64,000 bases of DNA from Rhodococcus wratislaviensis (GCF_900455735.1 NZ_UAUI01000024.1:216001-280000), one strand, 5' to 3'; positions 8,522-17,510 are shown, numbered from the stretch's first letter. Program-made: numbers and translations. Notes: generated from the letters alone by a model not told the origin.

Positions 8522-8572
8522 TTGTGGCGCCGGTCACAACGTTCTAGTCTAATCGAAACACATTCGATTAGA
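8522..8572 (+). promoter_or_regulatory. Promoter and TetR operator of the APC permease gene
   Basis: TTGTGG (8522-8527), a 17-nt spacer and TAGTCT (8545-8550) are followed by the palindrome TCTAATCGAA-N5-TTCGATTAGA (8548-8572). The operator sits on the -10 and start site exactly as in the amidohydrolase promoter. Confidence 0.6.
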
Positions 8573-8642
8573 ACCTCGTCGCGTATCCGCGCCCCCGGTT
8601 TACCCCGCCGCCGCGCCCTTGCCCTGACTGGAGAAGTTCCTC

Positions 8643-10148
8643 ATGAAGAAATCCGCACCCGGACCCGCCTCCGGCACGCAGCTGGAAGGCGGCGCCCTCG
8701 GCACCTCCGGCATCGTGTTCTTCGTCGTGGCGGCTGCCGCGCCGTTGCTGGTGATGGCGGGGGTGGCTCCCCTGGCGCTGAACGTCGCGGGCATCGGGGC
8801 GCCCGGCGGGTACATCCTGGCCGGGCTCGCGCTCGGCGTGTTCGCGATCGGCTTCACCGCGATGAGCAAGTACATCCACAACGCGGGGGCCTTCTACTCG
8901 TACATCTCGATCGGACTCGGCCCCCGATGGGGCCTCGCGGCGGCGGTACTCGCCCTCGTCTCCTACAACGCTCTCGAGATCGGGATCTTCGGCGCCCTGG
9001 GGTATTTCACCCAGTCCACCATGGCGGATCTGGTCGGGCTCAACCTTCCGTGGGGTCTGTGGTCGCTGATCGGCGTCGGTCTGATCTGGTTCCTGGGGTC
9101 GCGATCGGTCCATGTCGGCGCACGGTTCCTGATCCTGCTGCTCACCGCTGAGACAGGGATCCTGGTCCTGCTCGCAGCCGCCGTCCTTCTTCGGGGCGGC
9201 GCCGAGGGGCTCGGCGTCGACTCGTTCGCTCCCACCCACGTCTTCAGCCCCGGCCTCGGTGGGGTGCTGACTCTGGCGTTCGCCGCGTTCATCGGGTTCG
9301 AAGCGACCGCCCTGTACCGGGAGGAAGCGAAGGATCCCTCCCGGACGATCCCCCGGGCAACCTACCTGGCGGTCGCATTCCTCGGCCTGTTCTACGCCTT
9401 CATGGTGTGGATCATCATCCAGGCATACGGCCCGGATCAGGCGCTCGCGCTCGCAGCCTCGGATCCCGCCGCACTGTACTTCGACGCCATCGAGAACTAC
9501 GTCGGTGGCTGGGCGAGCACGCTCATGGAACTGTTGATCATCACGAGCATCCTCGCCAGCCTGCTCGCTTTCCACAACGCGATCACCCGCTACGCCTTCG
9601 CGTTGTCGCGCGAGCACGTCCTGCCCCGGGCCCTCGGCAAGCTGCACCCGGTCTACAAGTCGCCGTACGTGGCGAGCGCCGTGCAGAGTCTCCTTGCCAT
9701 GGTCGTGATCGTCGGGTTCGCGCTCGCCGGCGCCGACCCCTACCTTCAGCTCCTGCTCTGGGTGAATTCCCCCGGCGTCGTCGGCATCGTCGTACTCCAG
9801 GCCATGGCCGCCGCCGCCGTTCTCGCATTCTTCTGGCGGGACCGCCGCGGGCATTCGATCTGGCGGGTTCGGGTAGCCCCCGCAGCCGCTCTCGCCATGT
9901 TGAGCTACGCGACGTGGTTGATCGTGGCCAAGATGGACCTGCTCACTGCCGCAGGACCCGCCGTGAACACGGTCCTCGTCGCCGTCACACCGGCGAGCCT
10001 GGCGATCGGACTGGTGCTCGGTACACGGCTCGCGCGACGCGATCCCGAACTCTACGCACGGCTCGGAACCACCGACGTGGACGCCGAACCCTCGGTGCCG
10101 TCCGAAGAAGTGAGCAACAGTCCGATCCAGCCCGGCAAGGCGACGTAG
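8643..10148 (+). CDS. APC-superfamily amino acid/amine permease
   Basis: A 501-residue inner-membrane permease with about 12 helices. The N-terminal GTSGIVFFVVAAAAPL helix and the GFEATALYREEAKDPSRTIP loop are typical of actinobacterial APC permeases. The start ATG at 8643 follows GGAGAAG. Its promoter carries the same operator as the amidohydrolase, so it probably imports that enzyme's amide or amino substrate. The C-terminal tail after the last helix is hydrophilic. The next gene starts 2 nt after its stop. Confidence 0.88.
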   Translation: MKKSAPGPASGTQLEGGALGTSGIVFFVVAAAAPLLVMAGVAPLALNVAGIGAPGGYILAGLALGVFAIGFTAMSKYIHNAGAFYSYISIGLGPRWGLAAAVLALVSYNALEIGIFGALGYFTQSTMADLVGLNLPWGLWSLIGVGLIWFLGSRSVHVGARFLILLLTAETGILVLLAAAVLLRGGAEGLGVDSFAPTHVFSPGLGGVLTLAFAAFIGFEATALYREEAKDPSRTIPRATYLAVAFLGLFYAFMVWIIIQAYGPDQALALAASDPAALYFDAIENYVGGWASTLMELLIITSILASLLAFHNAITRYAFALSREHVLPRALGKLHPVYKSPYVASAVQSLLAMVVIVGFALAGADPYLQLLLWVNSPGVVGIVVLQAMAAAAVLAFFWRDRRGHSIWRVRVAPAAALAMLSYATWLIVAKMDLLTAAGPAVNTVLVAVTPASLAIGLVLGTRLARRDPELYARLGTTDVDAEPSVPSEEVSNSPIQPGKAT

Positions 10149-10150
10149 AC

Positions 10151-10450
10151 GTGCCTTCACCGAAATCCGATCCGCTGGACGTCCGGCGCTACCGTCGGTG
10201 GCGCGATCGACGTCGAGAAGCCGAACGACATCGTGCCCGACAGCCGAGGCCGGGCAAGGAGGTCGACGACATCCTCGACTTCGCCCGAACCTGGGCGCCG
10301 TTCGGCGGTCCCCCGGAGGAGGAGACCCTCGTCAACTTCGGGATGTGCCCAACTCGATTCACGGAACGACTCTGGCAAGTCATCGGCGAATTCGGTTGCG
10401 GGCGAGCCGACGAGACACAACTGAAACGGGCCTATCCGCAGCACGAATAG
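10151..10450 (+). CDS. Small DUF3263-like protein
   Basis: A 99-residue protein from GTG at 10151, 2 nt after the permease stop, so probably co-transcribed. An arginine-rich N terminus (about 1-32) is followed by DDILDFARTWAPFGGPPEE and FGMCPTRFTERLWQVI, which resemble the conserved core of DUF3263, a small family common in Corynebacteriales. The ILDF...F(G)M...TRF pattern looks like a helix-turn-helix fragment of a sigma-like region, but this is inference. Function is unknown. Confidence 0.6.
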   Translation: MPSPKSDPLDVRRYRRWRDRRREAERHRARQPRPGKEVDDILDFARTWAPFGGPPEEETLVNFGMCPTRFTERLWQVIGEFGCGRADETQLKRAYPQHE

Positions 10451-10480
10451 CGAAGCTGCGGGCCCATCGGGATCGTGATC

Positions 10481-10492
10481 GATAATGGTCGG
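10481..10492 (+). promoter_or_regulatory. -10 element of a probable leaderless TetR transcript
   Basis: GATAAT (10481-10486) is followed by six bases and the ATG at 10493, so transcription would start at or next to the start codon. No Shine-Dalgarno precedes the ATG. No convincing -35 is seen. Confidence 0.45.
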
Positions 10493-11044
10493 ATGCGGTC
10501 GCGGAGGAAAATCTTGGACGCCACGCTCGACTTGATCGCGAGTGACGGTTTCGAGGGTGTCACCATCGCGGCGGCGGCGCATGGCGCCGGCGTCACGCGA
10601 CAGACCGTGTACTCCAACTTCGGGTCGCGCGAGGAACTCGTGTCGCAGGCGATCGCCGGTCTCGCCGTCGAGGTGCTGGGCGGGATCCACTCACGATCGA
10701 ACGCCACCGACACAGCGTGCGAATACGTCGTCGAACTCATCGTCGCGGGCCGGGCGGCGGTGCGCGCCCATCCGGTCCTGGCTACCCTGCTCCAGGCGGA
10801 ACGGGGCAACCCTGTTTTCGACACCGGCATGATGTCTCGCGCGAAACCTGTAGCGCGCGAACTGCTCGCGCCACTCGTCGAGCGCGATCCCGGTGTGGAG
10901 TCGAGCCTCGACGACATCGTGGAGATCGCACTTCGGCTGGCGCTGTCGGTCATCCTTTTCGACGACGACGCCGTTCACGCCGACGACGACCTTCGCCGGT
11001 TTCTCACCCGCTGGCTCTTGCCGGCGATGCCGTCCAGCTCGTAA
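10493..11044 (+). CDS. TetR-family regulator
   Basis: A 183-residue TetR regulator with an N-terminal DNA-binding domain: RRKILDATLDLIASDGFEGV, then the recognition helix VTRQTVYSNFGSREELV. The ATG at 10493 is chosen over a GTG at 10475 because a GATAAT -10 lies 6 nt before it, consistent with a leaderless mRNA. It lies 129 nt upstream of the exported GMC oxidoreductase in the same direction and may control it. Ligand unknown. Confidence 0.83.
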   Translation: MRSRRKILDATLDLIASDGFEGVTIAAAAHGAGVTRQTVYSNFGSREELVSQAIAGLAVEVLGGIHSRSNATDTACEYVVELIVAGRAAVRAHPVLATLLQAERGNPVFDTGMMSRAKPVARELLAPLVERDPGVESSLDDIVEIALRLALSVILFDDDAVHADDDLRRFLTRWLLPAMPSSS

Positions 11045-11063
11045 CGGCAGTCACAGTTACTTC

Positions 11064-11093
11064 TTGACACATCTGGCTTCAAGTGTCTAGTTT
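11064..11093 (+). promoter_or_regulatory. Promoter of the GMC oxidoreductase gene
   Basis: TTGACA (11064-11069) with TAGTTT (11088-11093) at 18-nt spacing. A GACAC/GTGTC inverted repeat lies within the spacer region and could be a regulator site. The proposed GTG start at 11174 is about 75 nt downstream of the expected transcription start. Confidence 0.45.
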
Positions 11094-11173
11094 GAGCTCG
11101 CCCACGAGAAATGCTCCACGCTGATCTTTCGACATCTCGCCGAGTGAGTCCGTCTGCGATCTGGGGGAAACCT

Positions 11174-12769
11174 GTGTCTGCACTCAATCGCCGCTCCTTT
11201 CTGGCCGGGGCCGCTGCCGCGGGGGTTGCGTTGGCGAGTCCACGCATCGCGCAGGCCGGGACCGGACTCGCGGGTCGCCGCACGACCGTGCCTCTCACCC
11301 GCGAAGATCACCGGGTCATCGTCGTCGGGTCGGGGTTCGGCGGCGGCGTCGCGGCGCTTCGGCTCGCGGAAGCCGGGGTGCCCGTTGTGGTGCTCGAGCG
11401 TGGAATGCGCTGGCCCACAGGGCCGGACGCGGAGACCTTCCCTCGCGCGACCGCCCCGGACAAGCGCATCCTCTGGTACCGGTCCAGTCCGCAACTGTTC
11501 GGTGAGCCAGTGGCGCTGGAGCCGTACACCGGTCTGCTCGAGGCGGTGCCCGGCGACAACATGACCGCACTGTGCGCGGCAGGCGTCGGCGGTGGTTCCC
11601 TGGTCTACCAAGGGATGACGTTGCAACCGGCTGAGGCCGTCTTCAACACGCACCTTCCCGAAGCACTCGACTGGGCCACCATGGACCGAGTTCACTACCC
11701 GCGGGTCGCGCAGATGTTGCGGCTCGCCGTCGCCCCCGATGAGTTGATCGACAGCCCGAATTACCAGGCCGCGAGGGTGTTTGCGCAGAACGTGCAGCGA
11801 GCGGGACTGCCCGTGTCGAAGATCCCGATGCCGATCGACTGGAACTTCGCGCTCGACGAACTCCGCGGCCGCATGAAACCCTCGTACACCAACGGCGACG
11901 GCGCCCTCGGGGTCAACAACGGCGGCAAGCACTCGGTCGACGTCACCTACATCGCTGCCGCGGAAGCGACCGGCCGGGTGACGGTGGAAACCCTGCACCA
12001 GGTCACCGATGTCGAACGCGCCCCGGACGGCCGCTGGACGGTGTACGTCGACCGGATCGATACGTCCGGCACCGTGCTCGAGACCAAGATCCTCACCACG
12101 AATGCCCTGGTGATGGCCGCCGGCAGCCTGGGCACCACCAAGTTGCTTGTGCGCGCGGGGGCGACGGGCCGGATCCCGGATCTGCCGGACGGACTCGGAA
12201 CCGGGTGGGGAACCAACGCCGACCGAATCTATGTCTGGACGAGCCTCGAAGAAGAGTTCGGCGCTCCGCAGGGTGGCCCGGTCGTCTACGGCAGTTTGAA
12301 CTGGGACGACCCCGCCACCGCCGTCACGGTCATCCAGGCGTCGATGCCACCACTGTCTTTCGACGCACGCAGCACCATGCTCGTCGGATACGGAGTCAGC
12401 GACGGCCGTGGGAGTTTCGTGTACGACTCGGCCACCGACGACGCGGTACTGCGCTGGCCCCAGGAAGGCGACGCCGTCATCCAGAACGGCCGCATCGATC
12501 CGATGGTGCGGAAGATCGCCGGGCCGGGAAGCCTACTCACGGACACCAACGCGCTGTTCCCCTCCACCTGGCATCCGCTCGGTGGGGCGTCGATGGGCTC
12601 GGTGTGCGACCTCGAAGGCCGAGTGCTCGGCCAGCGCGGACTGTATGTCCTCGACGGCGCACTGATGCCCGGCAACACCGCGGCCTGCAATCCGTCGATG
12701 ACCATCGCCGCGGTCGCCGAACGCGCCCTGGACCACCTGGTGGCCCGCGACGTCGGAACGGTGATCTGA
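11174..12769 (+). CDS. Tat-exported GMC oxidoreductase, cholesterol oxidase-like
   Basis: 531 residues from GTG 11174, chosen because GGGGG lies about 6 nt upstream and the protein then opens directly with a Tat signal (NRRSFLAGAAAAGVALA, twin arginine at 6-7; cleavage near AQAG). An upstream ATG at 11111 is possible but has no ribosome site. The FAD motif VVGSGFGGGVAALRLAEAG follows; the C terminus has WHPLGG and NPSMTI, matching the catalytic His and Asn regions of class I cholesterol oxidases. The segment holding the isomerisation glutamate in that class reads MPPLSFDARS and lacks Glu. It is probably a secreted sterol or alcohol oxidase. Confidence 0.83.
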   Translation: MSALNRRSFLAGAAAAGVALASPRIAQAGTGLAGRRTTVPLTREDHRVIVVGSGFGGGVAALRLAEAGVPVVVLERGMRWPTGPDAETFPRATAPDKRILWYRSSPQLFGEPVALEPYTGLLEAVPGDNMTALCAAGVGGGSLVYQGMTLQPAEAVFNTHLPEALDWATMDRVHYPRVAQMLRLAVAPDELIDSPNYQAARVFAQNVQRAGLPVSKIPMPIDWNFALDELRGRMKPSYTNGDGALGVNNGGKHSVDVTYIAAAEATGRVTVETLHQVTDVERAPDGRWTVYVDRIDTSGTVLETKILTTNALVMAAGSLGTTKLLVRAGATGRIPDLPDGLGTGWGTNADRIYVWTSLEEEFGAPQGGPVVYGSLNWDDPATAVTVIQASMPPLSFDARSTMLVGYGVSDGRGSFVYDSATDDAVLRWPQEGDAVIQNGRIDPMVRKIAGPGSLLTDTNALFPSTWHPLGGASMGSVCDLEGRVLGQRGLYVLDGALMPGNTAACNPSMTIAAVAERALDHLVARDVGTVI

Positions 12770-12857
12770 CTCCTCGATACGACCGGAACCCGTTCCGTAA
12801 CGAATCGTCGTCGGAATCGGACGTATCCGGGGAATCAGCACAAGGGGAGGAGTTCAC

Positions 12858-13265
12858 ATGAGGCGAACAGTGCGAAGATCGATGATCGGTGTGCTTGCGG
12901 TGAGTGCGTGGATCGGGTGCTCCGTCCCGGCGTCTGCCGAACCACCACAGTTCGACGGCATGACGACCCTCCAAGTCCCTGGAACGATTGTCGGCTGGCC
13001 GTTGACCCGCGGGGGCGCGTTCTACAACCCCGTCGTCCACCACGGACACGGCCAGATCTATCCGACCCCGGATGGTTACGGATATGAGTTCCAGTGGATC
13101 AATCTCTCGACTGGAGCGTCCGGGAATATCACCGACCGGCACCCCGACCGAGACGCGGTCACGACCGGCTCCGGTCAGGTAGTCGTCACCGTGACCGCGC
13201 ACCTGCCGGACCTGCACGACGTGTTCGGCACTCCGAGCGTGGGCACGTTCTACGTGGCACCGTAG
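12858..13265 (+). CDS. Small exported protein of unknown function
   Basis: A 135-residue protein with a Sec signal peptide (MRRTVRRSMIGVLAVSAWIG core, cleavage expected after ASA at about residue 27). The mature part is rich in Gly, Thr, Val and aromatic residues and looks beta-rich, with no cysteines; no family recognised. A strong ribosome site (GGGGAGGAG) lies 6 nt before the ATG at 12858. It lies 88 nt after the exported oxidoreductase and may share its transcript. It converges on the serine dehydratase gene. Confidence 0.72.
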   Translation: MRRTVRRSMIGVLAVSAWIGCSVPASAEPPQFDGMTTLQVPGTIVGWPLTRGGAFYNPVVHHGHGQIYPTPDGYGYEFQWINLSTGASGNITDRHPDRDAVTTGSGQVVVTVTAHLPDLHDVFGTPSVGTFYVAP

Positions 13266-13305
13266 GCGCGAGGTCACGGCGAGAAATCATGCGACTACAT
13301 CGCAC

Positions 13306-14682
13306 CTAACACTCCGTGACGTTGACAGCCAGTCCGCCCAGCGAGGTCTCCTTGTACTTCGACAGCATGTCCACGCCGGTCTGCCGCATGGTTTCGATGG
13401 CCTGGTCGAGGGTCACTCGGTGCGTCCCGTCGCCGTGCATCGCGATCTTCGCGGCGTTGACCGCTTTCACGGCGGCGACCGCGTTCCGTTCGATGCAGGG
13501 AATCTGAACGAGTCCACCGACCGGGTCGCAGGTGAGACCGAGGTTGTGTTCGATCGCGATCTCGGCGGCGTTCTCGACCTGTGCCGGTGTGCCGCCGAGC
13601 ATTTCGGTGAGGGCGGCGGCAGCCATCGAACAGGCGGATCCGACCTCGCCTTGGCAGCCCATCTCGGCGCCCGAGATCGACGCCCGGCCCTTGACGAGTG
13701 ATGCGATGGCGCCGGATGTGAGCAGGAAACGGACGATTGCGTCGTCGCGTTCATCGCCCGCGCCGACCGTGGGGACGAACCGTAGTGCCCAGTTGAGCAC
13801 TGCCGGTATCACGCCGGCCGCGCCGTTGGTGGGTGCGGTGACGACGCGCCCGCCGCCGGCATTCTCTTCGTTGACGGCCATCGCCGCCGCGTTGAGCCAG
13901 TCCATCGACACCGAGTGGTCGGTGCCGATCAGCCGTATCCGCTCGTACAGGCTGGGAGCACGGCGCTCGACCCCCAGCCCACCGGGAAGGCGGCCCCGGG
14001 TGTGGAAGCCGTGACGGATGGACTCGCTCATCACGTTCCAGACTTCGAGGAGATATCTCTGCACGTGGTCGGGGGAGCGGGTCGCGCACTCGTTCTGCCA
14101 CATCACATCGCTGATCGCGAGGCCCTCACGAACGCAGATGTCGAGTAGTTCCCCTGCCGTGGCGAATGGCCAGGGGACCGAGGGTGTTTGCGGCGCGGGC
14201 GCTCCGTCGCGCTCGACGAACCCTCCTCCGACGGAGTAGTACGTCGCCGTGTGGCCGGGTTGTGCGGTGTCGCTGTGCGGGGTGTCCGAGTGGGCCGTGA
14301 ACCGCAGGGTATTCGGATGCCGAGTGCCGGCGTCGCGCATGTGTAGGGTGATATCCGCAGTGGTGAAACGTAATTCGCAGTCCGGACCCAACCGCAGTGG
14401 GGATCCGGCATCGATCTCGGCGACGCGCGACCGTGCGTAGTCGGGGTCGATGGTGTCGGGCGCATTGCCCTCGAGGCCGAGGAGCACCGCCCCGAGGGTC
14501 CCGTGCCCACGTCCGGTCGCGGCCAGCGAGCCGTACAGGTCGACTTCGAGCCGGGAGACCGTGCCGAGGTCGGAGTTCTTCACCTCGTCGACGAACATCG
14601 AGCCTGCCTTCATCGGGCCGACGGTGTGCGAGCTCGACGGACCGATTCCGATCGAGAACAGATCGAAGACGCTGGTCACCAC
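13306..14682 (-). CDS. sdaA: L-serine ammonia-lyase, iron-sulfur type
   Basis: A 458-residue single-chain L-serine dehydratase that deaminates serine to pyruvate and ammonia. The beta-domain motif GIGPSSSHTVGPMKAG (12-27) is present. The alpha domain has MGCQGEVGSACSM and CDPVGGLVQIPC, which supply the iron-sulfur cysteines. The start is GTG at 14682 (the next codon is also GTG), 3 nt after the M20 hydrolase stop, so translation is coupled. In this operon serine released by the M20 hydrolase may feed the enzyme. Confidence 0.93.
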   Translation of the reverse strand: MVTSVFDLFSIGIGPSSSHTVGPMKAGSMFVDEVKNSDLGTVSRLEVDLYGSLAATGRGHGTLGAVLLGLEGNAPDTIDPDYARSRVAEIDAGSPLRLGPDCELRFTTADITLHMRDAGTRHPNTLRFTAHSDTPHSDTAQPGHTATYYSVGGGFVERDGAPAPQTPSVPWPFATAGELLDICVREGLAISDVMWQNECATRSPDHVQRYLLEVWNVMSESIRHGFHTRGRLPGGLGVERRAPSLYERIRLIGTDHSVSMDWLNAAAMAVNEENAGGGRVVTAPTNGAAGVIPAVLNWALRFVPTVGAGDERDDAIVRFLLTSGAIASLVKGRASISGAEMGCQGEVGSACSMAAAALTEMLGGTPAQVENAAEIAIEHNLGLTCDPVGGLVQIPCIERNAVAAVKAVNAAKIAMHGDGTHRVTLDQAIETMRQTGVDMLSKYKETSLGGLAVNVTEC

Positions 14683-14685
14683 ACC

Positions 14686-15960
14686 CTACTCCGCGAGATG
14701 GGCGGCGGCCCGAGCGTCGTCGTCGTGGTCGACCATCGTGGCGCCCGTGGGACGCTCGGCGGCGCGGCGCAGCAGGTGTTCGCGCGTACCGGGATCCGAC
14801 GCGACGTCGACGATCGTCCATGCGAGTGCGGTCGCCCCCGTGATGGCGCAGTCGTCGCCCGCGTCGGAACCGGCCGCTCGTTCGAACTCCACGGTGTGCG
14901 GCGGACCCGCTGCACCGTCGAGTTTGATCATCGGGTGAATGCTGGGAACGACCCGTGAGACGTTGCCCATGTCCGTCGAACCGCCCGACCCGTCGTGCCT
15001 GTCCGCCACGGGAAGTCCGGACAGTTCGATGTTCGCGTCCCACGCCTGGGCAAGGAGCGGATCTTGGCGGATGCTGAGGTATCGGGGTTCGGTGCGCCCG
15101 TGCTCCCAGGAGCAGCCCGTCGCGATGGCGGCGCCTTCGAGGCACGCAAGCACCCGCTGTTTGGCGTCGATCATCTCCTCCAGGTTCTGCGACCGGACCT
15201 CGATGTCGAGGCGCGAGTACCCGGGGACGATGTTCGTCACCGTGCCGGCGTCGGAGGTGATCGATGCGACGCGGATCCCGTCGCGCAACTGCTGGCGCAG
15301 CAGACCGATGGCGACCTGTGCGAGAGTCGCGGCGGCGCCGGCGTTGACGGCCTCGTGCGGGGCTGCTGCGGCATGGGCGGCCCGGCCGGTGAACTCCACG
15401 ACGAAGCGGTCGACGCACTGCATGACGATCTGTGACGTGCGCACCTGGGTGTCGCTGTTCGACGGATGGACCATCGCCGACATCACGGCCGATTCGAACG
15501 CTCCCGCACGCATCAACGCGATCTTGCCGCCACCGTGCTCCTCGGCGGGGGTACCCAGGACCACGAGTTGCACGCCGAGATCGTCCGCGATCGGCTTCAG
15601 GGCAAGGGCCGCGCCGACGGAGATGGCGGCGATGACATTGTGGCCGCAGGCATGTCCGATCCCCGGCAGCGCGTCGTACTCCGCGCACAACACGACGCGG
15701 AAATCGCCGCTGCCGTATACCGCCTCGAACGAGGTCTCGATGTCGTATGCGCCCCTCGTGACGTCGAATCCTGCCGACTCGAGTTCCGTGGAGATGCGCT
15801 CGCACGCGAAGTGTTCGGCGAAGGCGAGCTCGGGCTGTGCGTGAATGTCGCGGCTGAGCGCGATGATTCGTCCACGCTCCTCGGTGATGGTGTGCGCGGC
15901 CGATTTCTTCAGGAGCTGGTTCGTTTCGGATGCGGTGGTGCTGTCGTCGACTCGCGTCAT
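14686..15960 (-). CDS. M20 family metallo-amidohydrolase (AbgB-like)
   Basis: A 424-residue zinc peptidase/amidohydrolase. The metal-site motifs CAEYDALPGIGHACGHN (92-108) and GTPAEEHGGGK are intact, as is the later HDGSGGSTDMGN region. Members of this branch cleave p-aminobenzoyl-glutamate or N-acyl amino acids. GGAAGG lies 10 nt before the ATG. It sits between a DUF3100 membrane protein and L-serine dehydratase, so a serine-containing conjugate is a reasonable guess for the substrate. Confidence 0.87.
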   Translation of the reverse strand: MTRVDDSTTASETNQLLKKSAAHTITEERGRIIALSRDIHAQPELAFAEHFACERISTELESAGFDVTRGAYDIETSFEAVYGSGDFRVVLCAEYDALPGIGHACGHNVIAAISVGAALALKPIADDLGVQLVVLGTPAEEHGGGKIALMRAGAFESAVMSAMVHPSNSDTQVRTSQIVMQCVDRFVVEFTGRAAHAAAAPHEAVNAGAAATLAQVAIGLLRQQLRDGIRVASITSDAGTVTNIVPGYSRLDIEVRSQNLEEMIDAKQRVLACLEGAAIATGCSWEHGRTEPRYLSIRQDPLLAQAWDANIELSGLPVADRHDGSGGSTDMGNVSRVVPSIHPMIKLDGAAGPPHTVEFERAAGSDAGDDCAITGATALAWTIVDVASDPGTREHLLRRAAERPTGATMVDHDDDARAAAHLAE

Positions 15961-16033
15961 CGGTGATCGGCCTTCCAGTCGTCGTGGGTGTTCTGCTGTG
16001 TCGTCGCGTTCGCGAACGGGGGTCGGCGTGGGA

Positions 16034-17392
16034 TCACCTCCAGAATCCGAGCGCGAACTCGGCGATGAGGGTCGACAGCACGAAGGAGGCGAAGATCGCG
16101 GCGAATCCGACGGGAACGATCTTCCACCCGATCATCCGGAGCGCGGGAAGATTCTTTCCCACAGCCAATCCGGCGAATCCCAGCACCACCGCGCACATCG
16201 ACATGAAGTCGATCGATTCGGTGTTGTGGACGATCCACTCCGATCCGGGAAACCACCGACCCGATACGGATACGCCGAGCACGCTGGCCCAGATGACCGC
16301 GGTGATCTTGCCGCGGGTCAGACGGGACAGTGCGGTCGCGGCCAGCATGAGCCCGACGATGAGGGCGAAGCCGATGGGGATGCCGATCGTCGGCTCCCCT
16401 GCGGCGATCGTTGCGGCGGCGATGCAGATCGCGGCGACGATCGGGAGGCTCAGGTAGAGCGGAACGGTGATCTTTTCGTCGTCGTGGCCGAAGGGCGCGG
16501 CGTGTGTGTCGGCCGAGTCGGCGGGTGCGGGCGATGATTCGGTGCGCTCGCCCGAGACGACGGCGGGGCGGGACGAGGAGCGGGTGAGCAACCCGTAGAG
16601 ACGATCTGCCAGCGGAAGGGCGATCCAGACACCCACGTAGACGCCGAGAATCATGGTGATGAGGTTCGAGGTGGCCGCCAGTGCCAGGACCTGCTCGCCC
16701 ACTTCCGGGTGAGCCGCGGATATCGCAGCGGCACCGGCCGCCATCATCGATCCCGACCCGACGCCGGCACCCATCGCCAACGCCAGGGGGTCGAAGATGC
16801 CCAATGACGCGGTCAACGAGGCGATCAACGCAACAATGACGGCGCCGAACATCGTGCCGAAGACGTACATCGACAGCACACCGCGATATTCGTCCGATTT
16901 CACACCGAACCGGTCGCCCACGATGGCGAAGGATGCTTCCCGATCGATGGAAAACGTGGCACCGACCGTCGCGCGCCCCATCCGGAGTGCCACCGCGAGG
17001 GGAAGGGCAATCGCGACGGTCCCGACGAGGTGCCCGACCTCCTGCAACAGCAGAGCGGGCCCGGCGTCGAACAGGACGTCGATGTTGGGGCCGAGCGTGA
17101 GGCTCAACCGGGCGACCAGGAGCGAGACACCCACCGCCATGAGTGACTCGGCGACGGCCCACATCCCGGGCGTGAGCGGCCACCGCCGCTGTGCCGAGAC
17201 GAATCCGCCGGCGAGGAGCGCCCACACCATCGGGTACACGGCGATCGCGGCGGGGCCGAGGTTGATCTTCCAGACGCCGACGGCCTGGAACGCCGACACG
17301 ATCACGAGTGCGAGAACGGCCGGTAGCCACACTTCCCGCCGAAGCGGACCCGATGGTGTCCGACGGACCGACGGCGCAGGAATGACCTTCAT
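16034..17392 (-). CDS. DUF3100 integral membrane protein, putative transporter
   Basis: 452 residues from ATG 17392 (TAGGGG about 9 nt upstream); an 18-codon upstream extension exists but has no ribosome site. About 11-12 hydrophobic helices are interrupted by a charged, serine-rich loop near residues 285-320. The sequence matches my memory of DUF3100, a family found beside M20 hydrolases. It begins a minus-strand operon with the M20 hydrolase (73 nt gap) and L-serine dehydratase, so it is probably an importer of the hydrolase substrate or an exporter of its product. Confidence 0.78.
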   Translation of the reverse strand: MKVIPAPSVRRTPSGPLRREVWLPAVLALVIVSAFQAVGVWKINLGPAAIAVYPMVWALLAGGFVSAQRRWPLTPGMWAVAESLMAVGVSLLVARLSLTLGPNIDVLFDAGPALLLQEVGHLVGTVAIALPLAVALRMGRATVGATFSIDREASFAIVGDRFGVKSDEYRGVLSMYVFGTMFGAVIVALIASLTASLGIFDPLALAMGAGVGSGSMMAAGAAAISAAHPEVGEQVLALAATSNLITMILGVYVGVWIALPLADRLYGLLTRSSSRPAVVSGERTESSPAPADSADTHAAPFGHDDEKITVPLYLSLPIVAAICIAAATIAAGEPTIGIPIGFALIVGLMLAATALSRLTRGKITAVIWASVLGVSVSGRWFPGSEWIVHNTESIDFMSMCAVVLGFAGLAVGKNLPALRMIGWKIVPVGFAAIFASFVLSTLIAEFALGFWR

Positions 17393-17415
17393 GATTGTTG
17401 CCCCTACGAGGTGTA

Positions 17416-17431
17416 GTGCCGATATCGGCAC
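17416..17431. promoter_or_regulatory. Perfect 16-bp palindrome in the DUF3100/Lrp divergent promoter
   Basis: GTGCCGATATCGGCAC, a perfect palindrome, lies 24 nt upstream of the DUF3100 start codon on the minus-strand side. A related imperfect copy is at 17495-17510. Both are plausible operators for the divergent Lrp regulator. Confidence 0.5.
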
Positions 17432-17494
17432 GCAGGATTCATGCATACGAGCTGGGGGAATGATGGCGCATCAGGGAGTACACGCTGTCCGAGT

Positions 17495-17510
17495 CGCCGG
17501 ATACCGGCAC
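17495..17510. promoter_or_regulatory. Second, imperfect palindrome in the same divergent region
   Basis: CGCCGGATACCGGCAC resembles the palindrome at 17416-17431 (shared CCG-ATA/TAT-CGG core). Centres are 79 bp apart, 7.5 helical turns, so looping by an Lrp oligomer is possible but the phase is not ideal. Confidence 0.35.

Noticed and set aside
8568..10160. 530-codon minus-strand frame opposite the APC permease
   Set aside because: Translation is rich in Gly, Glu, Asp and His with no recognisable domain; the plus strand encodes a clear 12-helix permease.
14126..15805. 559-codon minus-strand frame overlapping sdaA and the M20 gene
   Set aside because: Arginine-rich out-of-frame translation; both overlapping genes have intact catalytic motifs in other frames.
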